From NCBI GenBank assembly GCA_002685435.1, contig NYXD01000086.1, forward strand, positions 5,131 through 11,913: DNA of 6,783 nucleotides, read 5' to 3'. Origin of the DNA: Cryomorphaceae bacterium (GTDB lineage: Bacteria > Bacteroidota > Bacteroidia > Flavobacteriales > Schleiferiaceae). The number at the start of each line of letters is the position of its first letter. Position 1 is the stretch's first letter. The position numbers were made by a program, and so were the translations under genes. Below are positions 5,534 to 6,783 of this stretch, piece by piece. The notes beneath the pieces are model-generated. The model was not told where the DNA came from. It saw only the letters and a program-made list of their open reading frames with translations, and searched no databases.

Positions 5534-6783
5534 ATGAACATCAGCAAGAACGAAGTAGACGCACTAAACCTATTAGTGAACATTGAGATCACCCCAGAAG
5601 ATTACCAAACGAAGGTGAGTGATGTATTGGAAAATTACCGCAAGCGCGCGAATATTCCGGGATTCCGTCCAGGGAAAGTGCCTATGGGCTTGATCAAAAA
5701 ACAATACGGTAAAGCCGTACTCATTGAAGAGATTAACAACCTCTTGCAAGACAGTATTTACAAATACATTACTGATGAAAAGTTGAACATCCTCGGCAAT
5801 CCAATGCCGGTAGAACAACCGGATTTAGATTTTGATACGGCTGGATCTTACAACTTCCAGTTTGAATTAGGCTTAAGCCCTGAATTTGAGGTAGGCATTT
5901 CAAAGAAGAATAAAGTCAAAGCCGTTAAAGTTGTTGCAGATAAAAAAGTTCTTGATACCTACGTAGAGGATATCCGTAACCGTTACGGAAAAATGTCTGC
6001 TCCTGAAAAACCTGAAGTTACTGACATGTTCCACGGTACATTCACTGAAGTGGATGCGGAAGGAGCGGTTGTAGACGGCGGTATCGTAAAAGAGGATACC
6101 CAAATCATGGGTTCAAACTTGAAAACCAAGAAAGCTCAAGGCGAATGGTGTAAGGCTGCAGCAGGCGATGTACTGCCTGTTGACGCTTCGAAGAGTTTTG
6201 TGAAAGGTTACAATGCTGCAGGTCTTTTAGGTGTCACAGATGCCCAATTAGAAGCCTCAACAGGTCTTTTCCACTTCGAGCTGAAGAGCGTTGCACGCAT
6301 GGAGCCTGCAGAGATGAACCAAGAGTTCTTTGATAAAGTATACGGAGAAGGCGCAGTGACCAGTGAGGATGAAATGCGCGAGAAGATGAAGGAAGAAGCA
6401 GAGCGCATGTACATGAACGAATCGGATCAGTACTTCCTTAACAATGTTGCTGAATACTTATTGGGTAAAACGAAATTTGACTTACCTGTCGCGTTCTTGA
6501 AGAAATGGATGCAAACGGCAGGCGAAAAACCGGTTTCAGCCGAAGAGATTGAGGCGGACTGGGAGAAAACAGAACGTGGATTGCGTTACCAATTGATTGA
6601 GAACAAAGTCATTCAAATGGGTGAGATTTCTGTTTCTCAAGATGAACTCGTTGACCACACTATAGGAATGGTTAAGGCACAATTTCAACAATATGGACAG
6701 CAGGGAATGGACGATGAAATGTTGAAAGGCATTGCTGAAAATGCGCTGAAAAACGAGGAGGAAGCTCGCCGAATCAATGATCA
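5534..6783 (+). CDS. tig: Trigger factor, cut off at the right edge
   Basis: Trigger factor is the ribosome-bound chaperone that meets nascent chains at the exit tunnel. The 416 codons visible begin with the ribosome-binding domain, whose signature is GFRPGKVP (43-50), followed by GLIKKQYGK (52-60). Residues about 150-255 take the place of the FKBP-like PPIase domain but are poorly conserved, as I recall for Bacteroidetes members; prolyl isomerase activity should not be assumed. From about 256 (MEPAEMNQEFFDKVYG at 256-271) the helical chaperone domain begins and continues to the edge, ending in charged helices. E. coli Tig has 432 residues and members of this phylum are usually slightly longer, so about 20-40 residues are missing. 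The frame is open to the last base. ATG 5534 gives the normal N-terminus, and no Shine-Dalgarno sequence is seen. The gene diverges from prc. Confidence 0.95.
   Translation, partial: MNISKNEVDALNLLVNIEITPEDYQTKVSDVLENYRKRANIPGFRPGKVPMGLIKKQYGKAVLIEEINNLLQDSIYKYITDEKLNILGNPMPVEQPDLDFDTAGSYNFQFELGLSPEFEVGISKKNKVKAVKVVADKKVLDTYVEDIRNRYGKMSAPEKPEVTDMFHGTFTEVDAEGAVVDGGIVKEDTQIMGSNLKTKKAQGEWCKAAAGDVLPVDASKSFVKGYNAAGLLGVTDAQLEASTGLFHFELKSVARMEPAEMNQEFFDKVYGEGAVTSEDEMREKMKEEAERMYMNESDQYFLNNVAEYLLGKTKFDLPVAFLKKWMQTAGEKPVSAEEIEADWEKTERGLRYQLIENKVIQMGEISVSQDELVDHTIGMVKAQFQQYGQQGMDDEMLKGIAENALKNEEEARRIND

Noticed and set aside
5573..6414. Several minus-strand open frames inside tig
   Set aside because: All are antisense to the clear trigger factor frame, are under 90 codons and show no known motif.

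Overview
The window reads as ordinary chromosomal DNA from a member of the Bacteroidota, most likely a Flavobacteriales-type organism. Three things point there. The initiation regions lack clear Shine-Dalgarno sequences. Three of the four likely promoter regions carry an exact TAnnTTTG -7 box, the signature of the Bacteroidetes primary sigma factor. The set of proteins also fits: a DUF3127 protein, a long Prc-type protease and a trigger factor with a Bacteroidetes-like sequence. Base composition is moderate and looks even across the genes, and I see no mobile element, CRISPR array or phage gene.

Layout. Positions 1-198 hold no convincing gene. They contain a plus-strand terminator (79-120), probably for a gene upstream of the window, and the minus-strand terminator (152-190) of the tRNA. 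tRNA-Leu(UAG) lies on the minus strand at 199-283 with an encoded CCA end and its own promoter. A tight plus-strand operon follows: a flavin reductase-like protein (379-1272), a small DUF3127 protein with an SSB-like acidic tail (1285-1662) and leucyl/phenylalanyl-tRNA-protein transferase, aat (1674-2402). The gaps are 12 and 11 bases. aat meets a minus-strand pair tail to tail with a 4-base overlap. That pair is prc (3222-5360) followed by a DppC/OppC-type ABC permease (2399-3238), overlapping by 17 bases and starting with GTG. A divergent promoter region (5361-5533) separates prc from trigger factor, tig, which starts at 5534 and runs off the right edge after 416 codons.

Working together. 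Three of the protein genes concern protein fate: Aat marks N-termini for degradation, Prc cuts exported proteins from the C-terminal side, and trigger factor folds nascent chains. They sit in three different transcription units, so this is a loose theme and not a demonstrated pathway. The permease has no partner permease, ATPase or binding protein in view and must work with components encoded elsewhere. The least understood item is the DUF3127 protein, whose ending DDDLPF copies the protein-docking tip of single-stranded DNA-binding protein. I found no clear new multi-gene system.
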